A DNA stretch of 64,000 bases, taken from NCBI GenBank assembly GCA_029265815.1, contig JAJUGU010000001.1, forward strand, positions 124,001-188,000. Reading direction: 5' to 3'. The notes under the pieces were generated by a model that was not told the origin of the DNA, did no database searches, and saw only the letters and a list, made by a program, of their open reading frames with translations. A program made the translations under genes and the position numbers. This DNA is from Anaerolineaceae bacterium. GTDB taxonomy: Bacteria; Chloroflexota; Anaerolineae; Anaerolineales; Anaerolineaceae. This document shows positions 1 through 8,984 of this stretch, one piece after another; positions within the stretch are counted from its first letter, which is position 1; each line of letters starts with the position of its first letter.

Positions 1-1
1 T

Positions 2-1801
2 ACTCTGGTAGATGGATTACTGCGACAGGCAAGGGTCTTCCGCGAGAATCAACAGGTAATGGAACGCGTAATGGATTCTAACGACCTGGAACGGGAACGT
101 GGAATCACGATTCTCTCTAAAAACACCGCAATTTTGCTTCCAGATAAAGATACTGGAAAAATGGTCAAGATTAATATCGTTGACACACCCGGGCATGCAG
201 ATTTTGGTGGTGAAGTAGAACGTGTCATGAACATGGTGGATGGAGTCTTGCTTCTGGTTGATGCTGCGGAAGGTCCGATGCCACAAACTCGTTTCGTCCT
301 CAAAAAAGCCCTTGAAATGGGTCATAGGGCAATTGTGGTCATTAATAAAATGGACCGAAAAGATGCTGATCCTGAACGGACATTAAACGCTACGTTTGAT
401 CTGTTCGTTGAACTAGGCGCAAATGATATTCAAGCGGATTTTCCAATTATTTACGCAAATGGAATTACCCAACAGGCAGGAAATACCCCTGAACTTGAAA
501 ATGACCTTCAACCATTGTTTCAAGCAATATTAAAAACAATTCCTGCGCCTGTTGTTGATATAGAAGCACCACTTCAGTTATTGGTCACTAATCTCGGTTA
601 TGATGATTACCGCGGCGTTACAGCAGTAGGAAGAATACATGCTGGGCAAATCAAAGCAGGCCAGCCCGTTGCCAGAATTATGAAAGATGGAAAGATAGTA
701 TCTGAACGCGCGCGTTATTTATATGTTTTCCAGGGATTGGAAAAAGTAGAAGTTGAATCTGCTGAAGCTGGTGAAATTGTCGCTATTGCCGGACTCGAGG
801 GTATCGAAATTGGCGAAACGATAGCGGATATAGAAAATCCAAAGGCATTGCCTGTCATCCATGTTGAAGAACCTACGGTGCGAATGACATTTGGGGTAAA
901 CACTTCTCCATTTACAGGAAGAGAAGGGAAGTGGAGTACCTCAAGAAAGTTGCGCGAACGATTATTTGATGAACTTAAGAATAATGTATCATTGCGTGTA
1001 GAAGAAACTGACAGCGCTGAAACTTTCATTGTAGCTGGCAGGGGAGAACTTCATCTGGCAATATTGATCGAAACCATGCGCCGCGAAGGATATGAATTCC
1101 AGGTTTCACGACCTGAGGCGATTTTCAAACAGGGGGATAATGGAGAAATATTGGAGCCATTCGAGGAATTACATATTGATACGAGTCCTGATTCGGTCGG
1201 TGCTGTGGTTGAAATGCTCGGGAATCGCAACGGCAGGATGATGGATATGCAGAACAATCCTGATAACACGGTACATTTGAAGTATATCGTACCAACGAGG
1301 GGATTACTGGGATTCCGCTACCAATTTTTGACTGCCACCCGTGGTACTGGCATTATGAATTCAATTTTTCATGGATATTTTCCCCTGTCTGGGCAAATTA
1401 ATGCTCGCGCAACGAGTTCGATTGTGGCCTGGGAGACCGGACAGACATCAACATATGGTTTAAAAAATGCTGAAGAACGTGGTGTTTTATTTGTGGGTCC
1501 CGGAGTTGATGTTTATGAGGGGATGGTTGTTGGTGAAACTCAGCGACCGGACGATATAACTGTAAATGTATGCAAGAAAAAACACCTCACCAATATGCGC
1601 TCATCGAATAAAGATATCGAAATCCGCTTGACCCCGCCTCAACAAATGAGCCTGGATCAAGCGATAGAATATTTAGCTGAAGATGAGTTGCTGGAAGTAA
1701 CCCCTCTCAACTTTAGAATCCGTAAGCGCATTCTTGATACCGAAGAACGTGGAAAACAATCAAAGAAAGCAAAAGAGCTTCTGATTGACACGGAGTTGTA
1801 A
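2..1801 (+). CDS. typA: Ribosome-associated GTPase TypA/BipA (5'-truncated by window edge)
   Basis: Translation GTPase of the TypA/BipA family, which binds the ribosome and supports 50S assembly and stress or cold adaptation. The frame is open to the first base of the window. The first visible residues ([10 protein letters not shown]) are the end of the P-loop, so only about 20-25 N-terminal residues are missing. Visible G-domain motifs are RERGITI (G2), DTPGHADF (G3) and NKMDR (G4). They are followed by the EF-G-like domains and the BipA C-terminal domain ending in a Lys/Arg-rich tail. An internal ATG at 59 is not the true start. The next gene downstream is another cold/stress gene, cspA, but that gene has its own promoter. 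Family assignment is secure. Confidence 0.97.
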   Translation, partial: TLVDGLLRQARVFRENQQVMERVMDSNDLERERGITILSKNTAILLPDKDTGKMVKINIVDTPGHADFGGEVERVMNMVDGVLLLVDAAEGPMPQTRFVLKKALEMGHRAIVVINKMDRKDADPERTLNATFDLFVELGANDIQADFPIIYANGITQQAGNTPELENDLQPLFQAILKTIPAPVVDIEAPLQLLVTNLGYDDYRGVTAVGRIHAGQIKAGQPVARIMKDGKIVSERARYLYVFQGLEKVEVESAEAGEIVAIAGLEGIEIGETIADIENPKALPVIHVEEPTVRMTFGVNTSPFTGREGKWSTSRKLRERLFDELKNNVSLRVEETDSAETFIVAGRGELHLAILIETMRREGYEFQVSRPEAIFKQGDNGEILEPFEELHIDTSPDSVGAVVEMLGNRNGRMMDMQNNPDNTVHLKYIVPTRGLLGFRYQFLTATRGTGIMNSIFHGYFPLSGQINARATSSIVAWETGQTSTYGLKNAEERGVLFVGPGVDVYEGMVVGETQRPDDITVNVCKKKHLTNMRSSNKDIEIRLTPPQQMSLDQAIEYLAEDELLEVTPLNFRIRKRILDTEERGKQSKKAKELLIDTEL

Positions 1802-1813
1802 TAATTTTGTATC

Positions 1814-1842
1814 TTGACTTCATATTAATTATGTGATAAATT
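1814..1842 (+). promoter_or_regulatory. Sigma-70 promoter for the cold-shock gene
   Basis: TTGACT at 1814-1819, a 17-nt spacer, then TAAATT at 1837-1842. The predicted transcription start near 1849 gives a leader of about 140 nt before the cspA ATG. Long leaders are typical of cold-shock protein mRNAs. Found by eye only. Confidence 0.55.
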
Positions 1843-1887
1843 ATACTTCGTAGGATGCGAAGTAGTTCTTGCTGGATGTAATAAACG

Positions 1888-1920
1888 ACAGCCAAAGCGA
1901 AAGCTCCAGGGCTGTTTTTA
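1888..1920 (+). promoter_or_regulatory. Leader hairpin with U-tract upstream of cspA
   Basis: ACAGCC (1888-1893) pairs with GGCTGT (1910-1915). Inside it is a second short stem AGC-GAAA-GCT with a GNRA-type tetraloop. The outer stem is followed directly by a run of T. It lies inside the predicted cspA leader, so it could be an attenuator, a thermo-responsive element, or the terminator of a short leader transcript. The structure is read directly from the sequence; the function is inference. Confidence 0.45.
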
Positions 1921-1990
1921 TTTGACTGCTCCGACAGAACGAAATTGATCCTAAAAATTGTTGTAGGTTTTTGCTATAGGAGGCAAAAAA

Positions 1991-2203
1991 ATGTCAGAAC
2001 GTATCGTCGGTACAGTCAAATGGTTCAACGGAACCAAAGGTTATGGTTTCATTTCCCGCGAAGGCGGAGAGGACGTTTTCGTCCACTTTTCCGCAATTCA
2101 GGGTGAAGGCTATCGTAACCTTGAAGAAGGCCAGAAGGTCGAGTTCGCTATTGAAAAAGGACCTAAAGGTCTGCAGGCAAGCAACGTTGTAGTAGTGGGA
2201 TAA
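1991..2203 (+). CDS. cspA: Cold-shock protein, CspA family
   Basis: Small single-stranded nucleic-acid binding protein of 70 residues, the normal length for the family, acting as an RNA chaperone in the cytoplasm. RNP1 (KGYGFISRE, about residues 16-24) and RNP2 (DVFVHFSAI, about 29-37) are both intact. The start is fixed by a perfect AGGAGG at 1978-1983, seven bases before the ATG. It is a monocistronic gene with its own promoter, a long structured leader and a strong terminator. Its codon use is more GC-rich and regular than its neighbours, as expected for a highly expressed gene. Confidence 0.98.
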   Translation: MSERIVGTVKWFNGTKGYGFISREGGEDVFVHFSAIQGEGYRNLEEGQKVEFAIEKGPKGLQASNVVVVG

Positions 2204-2243
2204 TTTTTGTAATTTAAGTAACTCTATTTCGTAATGCCTAATC

Positions 2244-2273
2244 ATAAAGCCCGTCTATTAAGGCGGGCTTTAT
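2244..2273. terminator. Bidirectional intrinsic terminator between cspA and the recombinase
   Basis: A 10-bp GC-centred stem (2244-2253 with 2264-2273, ATAAAGCCCG/CGGGCTTTAT) flanked by A and T runs on both sides. It ends cspA on the plus strand and overlaps the last codons of the convergent recombinase on the minus strand. Confidence 0.9.
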
Positions 2274-3253
2274 TTATTCTCTTCAATTGCATTCCAGTAG
2301 CCTTTGTCCAATTCGTCATCAGAGAGATGTGCGTAGCGTTGCGTTACCGCAATATTGCGGTGTCTTGCTAACTCTTGGGCAAGCTTAAGATTACCTGAAG
2401 ATTTAAGCACTCGGGTCACAAAATAATGCCTGAATGAATGTGGTGTAATCGTTCCCACTGCATCAGGTCCAAGAAATTCACGTACACGGTCGGTGATAAT
2501 ATTTCTGCCTGTGGTAGTGGTCATTGGTTTTGTTTTGTTACCAGAACCACGATCATGCCGTGCAAAGATTGGCAGCGAGGCGAGCGGCTTTTTCGTATTC
2601 CCATCATTTTTGCTTCTTTCTCTGAGATAGTCCATCAGCGCATTTGTCGCGCGCGTTGAAAACCGTACAACATCCTGGCGATTGCCTTTTCCTATGATCA
2701 TGGCTTTGCCTTCATTCCAATCCAGATCACCGCGTCGAAGGCTGCACGCCTCGTGAACCCGTAGACCGGTATCAGCAAGCGTATAGAGAAAAGCCCGGTC
2801 TCGAAGGTTTACCAGACGGTCTGCTGGGTCATCGTATGGTTTGGTCAGCAAAACTTCAGCGTTCTCAAGGATTTGATCTATTTGAGATGCTGGAAATTGT
2901 GGCAGTCGTTGGCCTGGTTTACGTGCGCGCTGCTGGATCAGCAACCTTACACGGGGAAGATTAATATCAGAAATCTTTTCTGCAACCAGGAATTCAAAGA
3001 AACCAGTAACTGCTGTGAGATAAAGCCGTTCAGTGGTTGGAGCATGATTTTTGAGAGAATTGGTCATCAGTATGATTGAGTCTTCAGAGAATGATTTCAC
3101 TGAAGTGTTATCTGGATCAATTCTGTTAATTTGTAATGTTTCCAGAAAAAAATTCATAGCATTTTTGTAGGTGGATGCCGTGTGTGGACTTCGGGCAAGT
3201 TTTACGGAATTTAAATAAGAGTTTACAGCATCATGGATCGTAATTTCGGGCAT
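2270..3253 (-). CDS. Tyrosine recombinase (XerC/XerD-like)
   Basis: Site-specific DNA recombinase/integrase of 327 residues. It has an N-terminal SAM-like core-binding domain (about 5-95) and a C-terminal catalytic domain carrying the full set of active residues: Arg165 (TGLRVHEA), Lys189 (IGKGNRQ), His272-x-x-Arg275 (HSFRH), His298 (ARHRN) and nucleophile Tyr307 (RYAHL). The start is the ATG with GAGG five bases upstream. The length fits a chromosomal XerC/D dimer resolvase or a related integron/phage-type enzyme. It stands alone with no excisionase, repeats or cargo nearby, so a housekeeping Xer role is likelier than a mobile element, but this cannot be decided without the dif site. Confidence 0.9.
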   Translation of the reverse strand: MPEITIHDAVNSYLNSVKLARSPHTASTYKNAMNFFLETLQINRIDPDNTSVKSFSEDSIILMTNSLKNHAPTTERLYLTAVTGFFEFLVAEKISDINLPRVRLLIQQRARKPGQRLPQFPASQIDQILENAEVLLTKPYDDPADRLVNLRDRAFLYTLADTGLRVHEACSLRRGDLDWNEGKAMIIGKGNRQDVVRFSTRATNALMDYLRERSKNDGNTKKPLASLPIFARHDRGSGNKTKPMTTTTGRNIITDRVREFLGPDAVGTITPHSFRHYFVTRVLKSSGNLKLAQELARHRNIAVTQRYAHLSDDELDKGYWNAIEENK

Positions 3254-3554
3254 TTTGACCTCTGTTAATCAAACTTATTTATGTTTATGATAATAATACT
3301 TATCGAAACCATAAAAATATTTTACTCTACTCGCCCTTTCATTTCAATAGGATAATGAGTTTATTTATCTTTATCTGTGATCAGTATTATTTTGATCGTT
3401 TTGTAACAAAAATTTTAAGTAATTTCGTATAACAATTCCCCTTCTCCATTTAAATTAATTGCTAAACCTAAACCTATGCGAAATTTGTCATAATTGTCAT
3501 TGAAAATCTATTGTTTTAGTCTATTTTTGGTAAAACAAAAATCCATTACACTTA
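3254..3554. other. AT-rich intergenic region between divergent genes
   Basis: About 300 bases with no credible ORF or RNA gene, strongly AT-rich. It must hold the promoter of the minus-strand recombinase and that of the plus-strand larA-like gene. No box pair is convincing enough to place precisely, and no repeats or strong hairpins were seen. Confidence 0.5.
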
Positions 3555-4859
3555 TTGAAGATCAAGAATATGGATGAAAAAAATATGATAAATACGCACT
3601 CGTTGCCTTATGGAATATCAAGCATAAATTTTATAATTGAATCAAATAAACTGGTTGATTTGATACTTCCTAATAAGGTACAACCAACATCATCAGGCAG
3701 CGAATTGGTTAAGAATGCACTTGCCAATCCAGTTCATGGAGTAGATATTATTGATAACCTCCATGCTGGGTCAAAAATTGTTATTTCAGTCAACGATAAG
3801 ACCCGTCCGGTTCCAAATTCAGTTTTACTTACACCATTGTTAGAAATATTGTCAAATAAGGGTATTAGCCAGAAAGATATATGTATTTTGATCGCATCTG
3901 GAACACATATTCCTATGAAACCAGAAGAGTTTTGTATAATACTGGATCAAGATATTATTTCAAAATACTGTATCTTTGCCCATGATTGCGATGATACATC
4001 TAACTTACTTTTTCTTGGTGAAACCTCATCAGGCACACCTGTATATGTCAATAAAATATTCTTTGAAGCAGATCTGCGCATTGTTGTAGGAGATATTGAG
4101 CTCCATCATTTTGCGGGTTATTCAGGTGGGGTCAAATCAGCCTCGATCGGTTTATGTGGAAGAAAAACGATTAATACCAATCACTTGCTTTTGCTTGATC
4201 AAAGGTCAATTGTGGGTCGCTATGATGATAATCCACTCAGGATCGATATAGAAGAAATCGGACGTATGATCCATGTTGACCTGTCTCTCAATGCCATTCT
4301 CGATGAGCAAAAGAGAATTCTTGGCGTATTTTTTGGAAAGCCTGTTGATGTTATGCGTGAAGGCATCAAACTGGTAAACTCAATTAGCCAGATTCACATA
4401 AAAAATAAGTATGATTTAGTTATAGCCTCTGCTGGCGGGTACCCAAAGGATATTAATCTTTACCAGGCACAAAAAGCCATGACGCATGCTTCTCTTTTCT
4501 GTAAAGACGGCGGAACCATTTTATTAGCTGCAGAATGCCGGGAAGGTGTTGGTAGTGATGGGTATGTTAACTTCATGAAGGATGTCAAGACCATAGAAGA
4601 GATTAAAATGAAATTCAGCAGGCAGGGTTTCTCGGTTGGACCGCATAAAGCGTTCCAGATTGCGCGTATCATTGAGAAACATGATGTGTTGCTCCATTCG
4701 TCGATACCAGATAATCTAGTAAAGTCACTCCTCCTCTCCCCTTTTGAATTAGATAACACTAACCTTTCTAAATTAATAGAAAAATTTCCCAAAGAAAGAA
4801 GAATTGCGATCTTGCCTTATGCAACAGCATGCATTCCAACTTTTCAATTGGAGGATTAA
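3555..4859 (+). CDS. LarA-family nickel-pincer racemase/epimerase
   Basis: Homologue of nickel-dependent lactate racemase LarA (DUF2088 type), which interconverts 2-hydroxyacid enantiomers using the Ni-pincer nucleotide cofactor. Counting from the TTG start, His118 (SGTH), His184 (ELHHF), Lys194 (GGVKS) and His210 fall exactly ten residues after the key L. plantarum LarA residues His108, His174, Lys184 and His200, so the cofactor site looks intact. DKTRP (81-85) is also conserved. No larB, larC or larE lies nearby, so the cofactor would have to be made elsewhere, and the substrate could be a hydroxyacid other than lactate. The start is uncertain: TTG 3555 has no clear Shine-Dalgarno sequence and ATG 3570 is equally possible. 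Confidence 0.85.
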   Translation: MKIKNMDEKNMINTHSLPYGISSINFIIESNKLVDLILPNKVQPTSSGSELVKNALANPVHGVDIIDNLHAGSKIVISVNDKTRPVPNSVLLTPLLEILSNKGISQKDICILIASGTHIPMKPEEFCIILDQDIISKYCIFAHDCDDTSNLLFLGETSSGTPVYVNKIFFEADLRIVVGDIELHHFAGYSGGVKSASIGLCGRKTINTNHLLLLDQRSIVGRYDDNPLRIDIEEIGRMIHVDLSLNAILDEQKRILGVFFGKPVDVMREGIKLVNSISQIHIKNKYDLVIASAGGYPKDINLYQAQKAMTHASLFCKDGGTILLAAECREGVGSDGYVNFMKDVKTIEEIKMKFSRQGFSVGPHKAFQIARIIEKHDVLLHSSIPDNLVKSLLLSPFELDNTNLSKLIEKFPKERRIAILPYATACIPTFQLED

Positions 4860-4860
4860 G

Positions 4861-5634
4861 ATGCCTCAGCCAGTCATATACCAGCATCCCGAATTAGATG
4901 GATCCTCATTTTTTTGGCCAAAAGGTGATGTTGCTGTTCTCTGTCTGCACGGGTTTACAGCAACAACTGTTGATGTTAGACCGATCGCACAGTTCTTTAG
5001 CGAGAATGGTTTATCAACAGCGGGTCCCCTGCTTCCTGGGCATGGAACGACACCAGAGGATGCTAATCAAACGAATTGGATGGATTGGGTGAATTCTGCC
5101 GAAACGATGTATCAGAAACTAAAAAATGACCATCAATTGGTATTCGTTTTGGGGGAGTCTGTTGGTGGATTATTGGCGCTGCACCTTGCGGCAAAGTATC
5201 AGGACATTCCTGGAATTCTATTGTTTGCTCCTGCTTTAATCATTCCAAAAATCTGGCAGGCAGCTCTGGCATCACCTTTTATTAAAACATCTCCTAAGCG
5301 GTACCTTAAAAACAACATTGAAGATGATTTCCTACCCTGGCAAGGTTATAATGTCGTGCCAGTCAAGGCTGCGGCAAGTCTGGCAAAGTTCCAAAGGGTG
5401 GTCAGAAAAGAATTAATCAAAATAAACGTTCCTACGATCATTTTCCAAGGAAAAAAAGACACCACAATAGATCCGATGAGTTCAGTCATCATTTACGAAT
5501 CCATCAGTTCTGCTAAGAAGGAGTTGGTCTGGCTTCCACAAGCACACCACGTGATCTTACTGGATAAGCCGCTGAGAGATGTGGAAGCGATGAGTCTCGA
5601 TTTCATTCACAAAATTCTTGAAGGCATTGAATAA
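4861..5634 (+). CDS. Alpha/beta hydrolase, carboxylesterase/monoacylglycerol lipase type
   Basis: Serine esterase-like hydrolase of about 257 residues. The oxyanion region HGFT sits near residue 30. The nucleophile is in GESVGG. Acid Asp (GKKDTTID) and base His (QAHHVI) sit in the expected order towards the C-terminus. The overall pattern is that of Est30-type carboxylesterases that hydrolyse short or medium acyl esters. The ATG at 4861 is chosen because GGAGG at 4850-4854 is six bases upstream; a longer in-frame reading from 4804 runs back into the racemase gene. It starts one base after the racemase stop, so the two are almost certainly co-transcribed. The physiological substrate is unknown. 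Confidence 0.88.
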   Translation: MPQPVIYQHPELDGSSFFWPKGDVAVLCLHGFTATTVDVRPIAQFFSENGLSTAGPLLPGHGTTPEDANQTNWMDWVNSAETMYQKLKNDHQLVFVLGESVGGLLALHLAAKYQDIPGILLFAPALIIPKIWQAALASPFIKTSPKRYLKNNIEDDFLPWQGYNVVPVKAAASLAKFQRVVRKELIKINVPTIIFQGKKDTTIDPMSSVIIYESISSAKKELVWLPQAHHVILLDKPLRDVEAMSLDFIHKILEGIE

Positions 5635-5657
5635 CACTGGATGAAACGGGTTATAAT
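5627..5657 (+). promoter_or_regulatory. Probable promoter of the asp23-nusB unit
   Basis: A consensus TATAAT at 5652-5657 is preceded by TTGAAT at 5627-5632 with a 19-base spacer. It lies at the end of the esterase gene, and the predicted start falls about 35 bases before the asp23-like ATG. Confidence 0.45.
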
Positions 5658-5697
5658 AACTTACATCCATCTTCTATGAAATATGTGTGGAGAAAAA

Positions 5698-6045
5698 ATG
5701 GACAAAAATCAGAAACACTATGGAAAAACCACCATCGCACCAGATGTTCTTGTTTCGATTGCCCAACTTGCAACCCTCAGTGTTGAGGGTGTGAGTCACC
5801 TTACCCCAGGGCCGAGAGACGTCAATAATCTCTTTAAGAAAGGTGTATCTGAAGGAGTAGACATTTCGGTCGAGGATAATGTTGTATATGTTGACCTGTA
5901 TGTGGTTTTGAAGCGTGATTTTAATGTTCGTGAAGTAAGCCACAATATTCAACGCCAGGTCGCACGCGCAATTTCTGAAATGGTTGGAATGGAAATTGGG
6001 CGGATTAATATTCATGTCGAGGATATAAATTTCAAGGAAGATTGA
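5698..6045 (+). CDS. Asp23/Gls24 family envelope stress protein
   Basis: Small Asp23/Gls24 (DUF322) protein of 115 residues. Members in Gram-positive bacteria are abundant cytoplasmic proteins that associate with the membrane and with cell-envelope stress. The characteristic pattern is present: an N-terminal GKTTIAPDVL, LSVEGV, a central SVEDNVVYVDLYVVL strand pair and a terminal VNIHVEDI-like strand. The start is ATG 5698, with GGAG seven bases upstream; an ATG five codons earlier would have no ribosome site. Its placement just before nusB is a common arrangement in Firmicutes and Chloroflexota. Confidence 0.92.
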   Translation: MDKNQKHYGKTTIAPDVLVSIAQLATLSVEGVSHLTPGPRDVNNLFKKGVSEGVDISVEDNVVYVDLYVVLKRDFNVREVSHNIQRQVARAISEMVGMEIGRINIHVEDINFKED

Positions 6046-6048
6046 TCA

Positions 6049-6483
6049 TTGAAATCACGCACGAAAGCTCGCGGTATTGCCCTTCAAGTCCTGTATGAAT
6101 TTGACATGACTGGCCATCCATTGGGAGATTCTTTGGAAGCTCGATTCTCTGAAGACCCAATGGATGAACAGCTTGAGGAATTTGCCCGTCAAATTGTCAC
6201 AGGAGTGACTCCAATAGTTGATAAATTAGATAATGTCATAACCGCACATGCACCAGAATGGCCTTTAGATCAGGTTGCTGTTATCGATCGCAATATCTTA
6301 CGCATTGCCTTATGGGAATTTGCAGTGGAAAAATGCACGCCTGTTAAAGTTGCAATTAATGAAGCAATTGAGTTAGCAAAGGTTTATGGTTCTGATAGTT
6401 CTTCTCGTTTTGTTAATGGAGTCTTGGGAAGCCTCGTCACTCACATAACAGAAATTCAGAATAAACTCCAAAATACAGTTTAA
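6049..6483 (+). CDS. nusB: Transcription antitermination factor NusB
   Basis: All-helical RNA-binding protein of 144 residues that joins NusE/S10 at boxA during rRNA antitermination. The N-terminal arginine-rich helix ([17 protein letters not shown]) and the C-terminal signature ([25 protein letters not shown]) are intact. It starts with TTG at 6049, three bases after the asp23-like stop, with AAGGAAG about eight bases upstream. It is co-transcribed with asp23. Confidence 0.97.
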   Translation: MKSRTKARGIALQVLYEFDMTGHPLGDSLEARFSEDPMDEQLEEFARQIVTGVTPIVDKLDNVITAHAPEWPLDQVAVIDRNILRIALWEFAVEKCTPVKVAINEAIELAKVYGSDSSSRFVNGVLGSLVTHITEIQNKLQNTV

Positions 6484-6530
6484 TCATTATACTTATCCTC
6501 GTCTGGGTGGAGAAAAGAAGGATCACATCC

Positions 6531-8957
6531 ATGAAATATACTCGCCTCTTTTCCTTATTAATCGCCATCATACTTGTTATAGTGCAATTATCTGCCTGTT
6601 CCATCCTGGATAAGGATGTAGTTGTTGATACGCAATATGAATATCCTAAGGCCGAAGTTGTGTTTGAAGTAACTCTGCCAGAACCACTGCCAGAAGGAAC
6701 AAAAATGGTTCTTGAGGTTCTAGACGATGTTACCGGGTTGTATTTCAATTCATCGCGCTTTGAAATGGCAGCCAAAGATGATCTCACTTACTTCATCCGT
6801 GTGCCGTTTGCTATATCTTCAGAAGTGAAATATCGCTATATTAAAGTCGGAACCAGCTCTGAATATGAATTCAACGCTGAAAATCAACAGGTCCGGTTTA
6901 GAATTCTCCGCGTTGACGGCCCACAAATTGTTCAAGATATCATTAGCACCTGGATTGGTCAGCCCTATGTCGGTGAACAAGGGCGAATTAGAGGGCAGGT
7001 AATCGACAAAACAAATAATGCGCCAATACCAAACCTGCTGGTGTGTGCCGGTGGGTTACAAACGATTACGTCTTCTGATGGAACTTTTTCACTTGACGGA
7101 TTGCGCCCGGGTGTTCATAATCTTGTTATTTACAGTATGGATGGCGCTTATGAGACCTTCCAACAAGGAGCTCTGATCGCGGATGGCGGGGTAACCCCGG
7201 TTCTCGTATATATTAATAAACGAGATACTACTGAGGTTACATTCACGGTAACCCTCCCTAATGATGTAGATCCGGAGCTGCCAGTCAGGTTTGTCAGTAA
7301 TTTATTAAATCTCGGCAATGCTTACGCTGACCTCTCTGCGGGATCTGCTGGGTCAGCAGAAAACTATCCTGAAATGAAAAAAGTTGCAGGCAATTCCTAT
7401 GCAATAAAACTAAACCTTCCGGTAGGCGCATTTATCCGATACAAGTATTCATTGGGGGATGGTTTTTGGAATGCTGAATTGAACAATGATGGCAAGTTTG
7501 TTGTTCGTGATCTAATTGTTCAAAAATCAAATCATAATGAAATCGACAAGGTGGCAACATTTACAGCGGCAGGGTTTGCGCCTGTCTCATTTTCAGTGCA
7601 GGTTCCAGCGTCAACACCATCTAAAGAACAGGTATCTCTTCAATTGAATCCGTTTAGTTGGATGGAACCTATACCAATGGTTTCGACAAACGGACAAGAG
7701 TGGAAGTTCACTCTGTATAACCCAATTCACCTTCTCGGTTTGATTAACTATCGGTTTTGTAGAAATACTAACTGTGAAATCGCAAGTGGAGCAATACCCG
7801 AAAATTCTTCCTTTAAGGGTTCTGCTGAACCTCAGACGATAGCGTCTGTGATTACTGCATGGAATAATCTGGATTCGCAAATTGAGCAGGCTACCCTTGT
7901 CACTGAAGGTGGCCCAAGCCAGCCCCGGACTGAATTCATGGCGGGGATTGAACTTGCTTCGTCATATTTACCATCGTGGGAGGCTTCAATTGATCAGGGG
8001 TTAGAAACCGCTTACAGCATGGGAGGAGATTGGGTTATTTTTACTCCAACATGGTCGGTCTCTGTTAATCCCCTTCCCCGCATCGAAGCAGTACCTGGTG
8101 TTGATTTCTTGTGGAATGAATTACAGGATATGAATAATCATATCCTGTTGAATAAACAGGCAACGATACTTTTTCCCAAGCTTAACTACACGCAATCTTA
8201 TGACGAGTTTTGGAATTCATCTACTAGGAGTTCAGCGTGGTGGAATGCGTGGTATGAGAATTATTCGCGTTTTATTCTATCTAACGCTGATCTGGCCAGT
8301 ATTCTGGGCATCCGATCAATGATCATCGGTGATCCTTCAGTTATTTCTAGCATGAAGGGGGGGATTTTACCAAACGGTGAACTATCTGATTCTCCAACTG
8401 ACGCAGATGTCAGGTGGAAGCAACTTGTTTCAGATTTACGTTCGCGCTTTAAAGGGAATCTAATTGGTATTGCAGTGATCGACTCTGATCGAGTATTTAT
8501 TCCAGAATGGCTGGATAGTGTTGATGCCATATATGTATTATTCTCCCCAGCCCTGGATGATTTAGAAAACTCAGATGTTATGCAACTTCGATCTCAATTT
8601 GATGCCTTGTTAAGTGAAAAAGTTAAACCCATTGCAGATCAATATGGAAAACCAATCTTATTGGGAATATCTTATCCTTCTAATTTGCTTGTATCTGACG
8701 GCTATACGCTATCGAGTCAAAATCGATTAACTCTACCCGCAGAGGTTACGGGTGTAGAAAATGATTTGCAAGTTCAATCAAAGATTTATAATGCAGCAAT
8801 TCTTAGTGCATCGTCTATAGATTGGATCAAGGGGTTCTTTTCACGAGGTTACTATCCATATGTCACCCTACAGGATGCCAGTTCATCGATTTATAAAAAG
8901 CCGGCGTCTGATATTCTTTGGTTCTGGTATCATTTTTTATTGAACAAATCTTCTTAA
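6531..8957 (+). CDS. Large lipoprotein with carbohydrate-type beta domains and a TIM-barrel-like C-terminus
   Basis: Predicted surface lipoprotein of about 808 residues. The signal peptide ends in the lipobox LSAC, cleaved before Cys at about residue 23. Three or four beta-rich modules follow, with repeated VTFTV/FEVTLP strands. One has a carboxypeptidase-regulatory-like signature (RGQVIDKTNNAPI, SSDGTFSLDGLRPG). The last 350 residues resemble a glycosidase TIM barrel (MGGDWVIFTPTW, repeated WWNAWYENY-type aromatic stretches), in the manner of GH113-like proteins. Catalytic residues cannot be assigned by eye. The start is ATG 6531, eight bases after AAGGA; an in-frame GTG at 6507 would spoil the signal peptide. 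A role in extracellular polysaccharide binding or hydrolysis is inferred. Confidence 0.7.
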   Translation: MKYTRLFSLLIAIILVIVQLSACSILDKDVVVDTQYEYPKAEVVFEVTLPEPLPEGTKMVLEVLDDVTGLYFNSSRFEMAAKDDLTYFIRVPFAISSEVKYRYIKVGTSSEYEFNAENQQVRFRILRVDGPQIVQDIISTWIGQPYVGEQGRIRGQVIDKTNNAPIPNLLVCAGGLQTITSSDGTFSLDGLRPGVHNLVIYSMDGAYETFQQGALIADGGVTPVLVYINKRDTTEVTFTVTLPNDVDPELPVRFVSNLLNLGNAYADLSAGSAGSAENYPEMKKVAGNSYAIKLNLPVGAFIRYKYSLGDGFWNAELNNDGKFVVRDLIVQKSNHNEIDKVATFTAAGFAPVSFSVQVPASTPSKEQVSLQLNPFSWMEPIPMVSTNGQEWKFTLYNPIHLLGLINYRFCRNTNCEIASGAIPENSSFKGSAEPQTIASVITAWNNLDSQIEQATLVTEGGPSQPRTEFMAGIELASSYLPSWEASIDQGLETAYSMGGDWVIFTPTWSVSVNPLPRIEAVPGVDFLWNELQDMNNHILLNKQATILFPKLNYTQSYDEFWNSSTRSSAWWNAWYENYSRFILSNADLASILGIRSMIIGDPSVISSMKGGILPNGELSDSPTDADVRWKQLVSDLRSRFKGNLIGIAVIDSDRVFIPEWLDSVDAIYVLFSPALDDLENSDVMQLRSQFDALLSEKVKPIADQYGKPILLGISYPSNLLVSDGYTLSSQNRLTLPAEVTGVENDLQVQSKIYNAAILSASSIDWIKGFFSRGYYPYVTLQDASSSIYKKPASDILWFWYHFLLNKSS

Positions 8958-8984
8958 TACACCATTTATTTAGGAGAGTATCTT

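Noticed and set aside
2270-3253. Tyrosine recombinase as evidence of an integrated mobile element
   Set aside because: No direct repeats, tRNA target, excisionase or foreign cargo next to it, and base composition matches the surroundings; a Xer-type housekeeping role is simpler.
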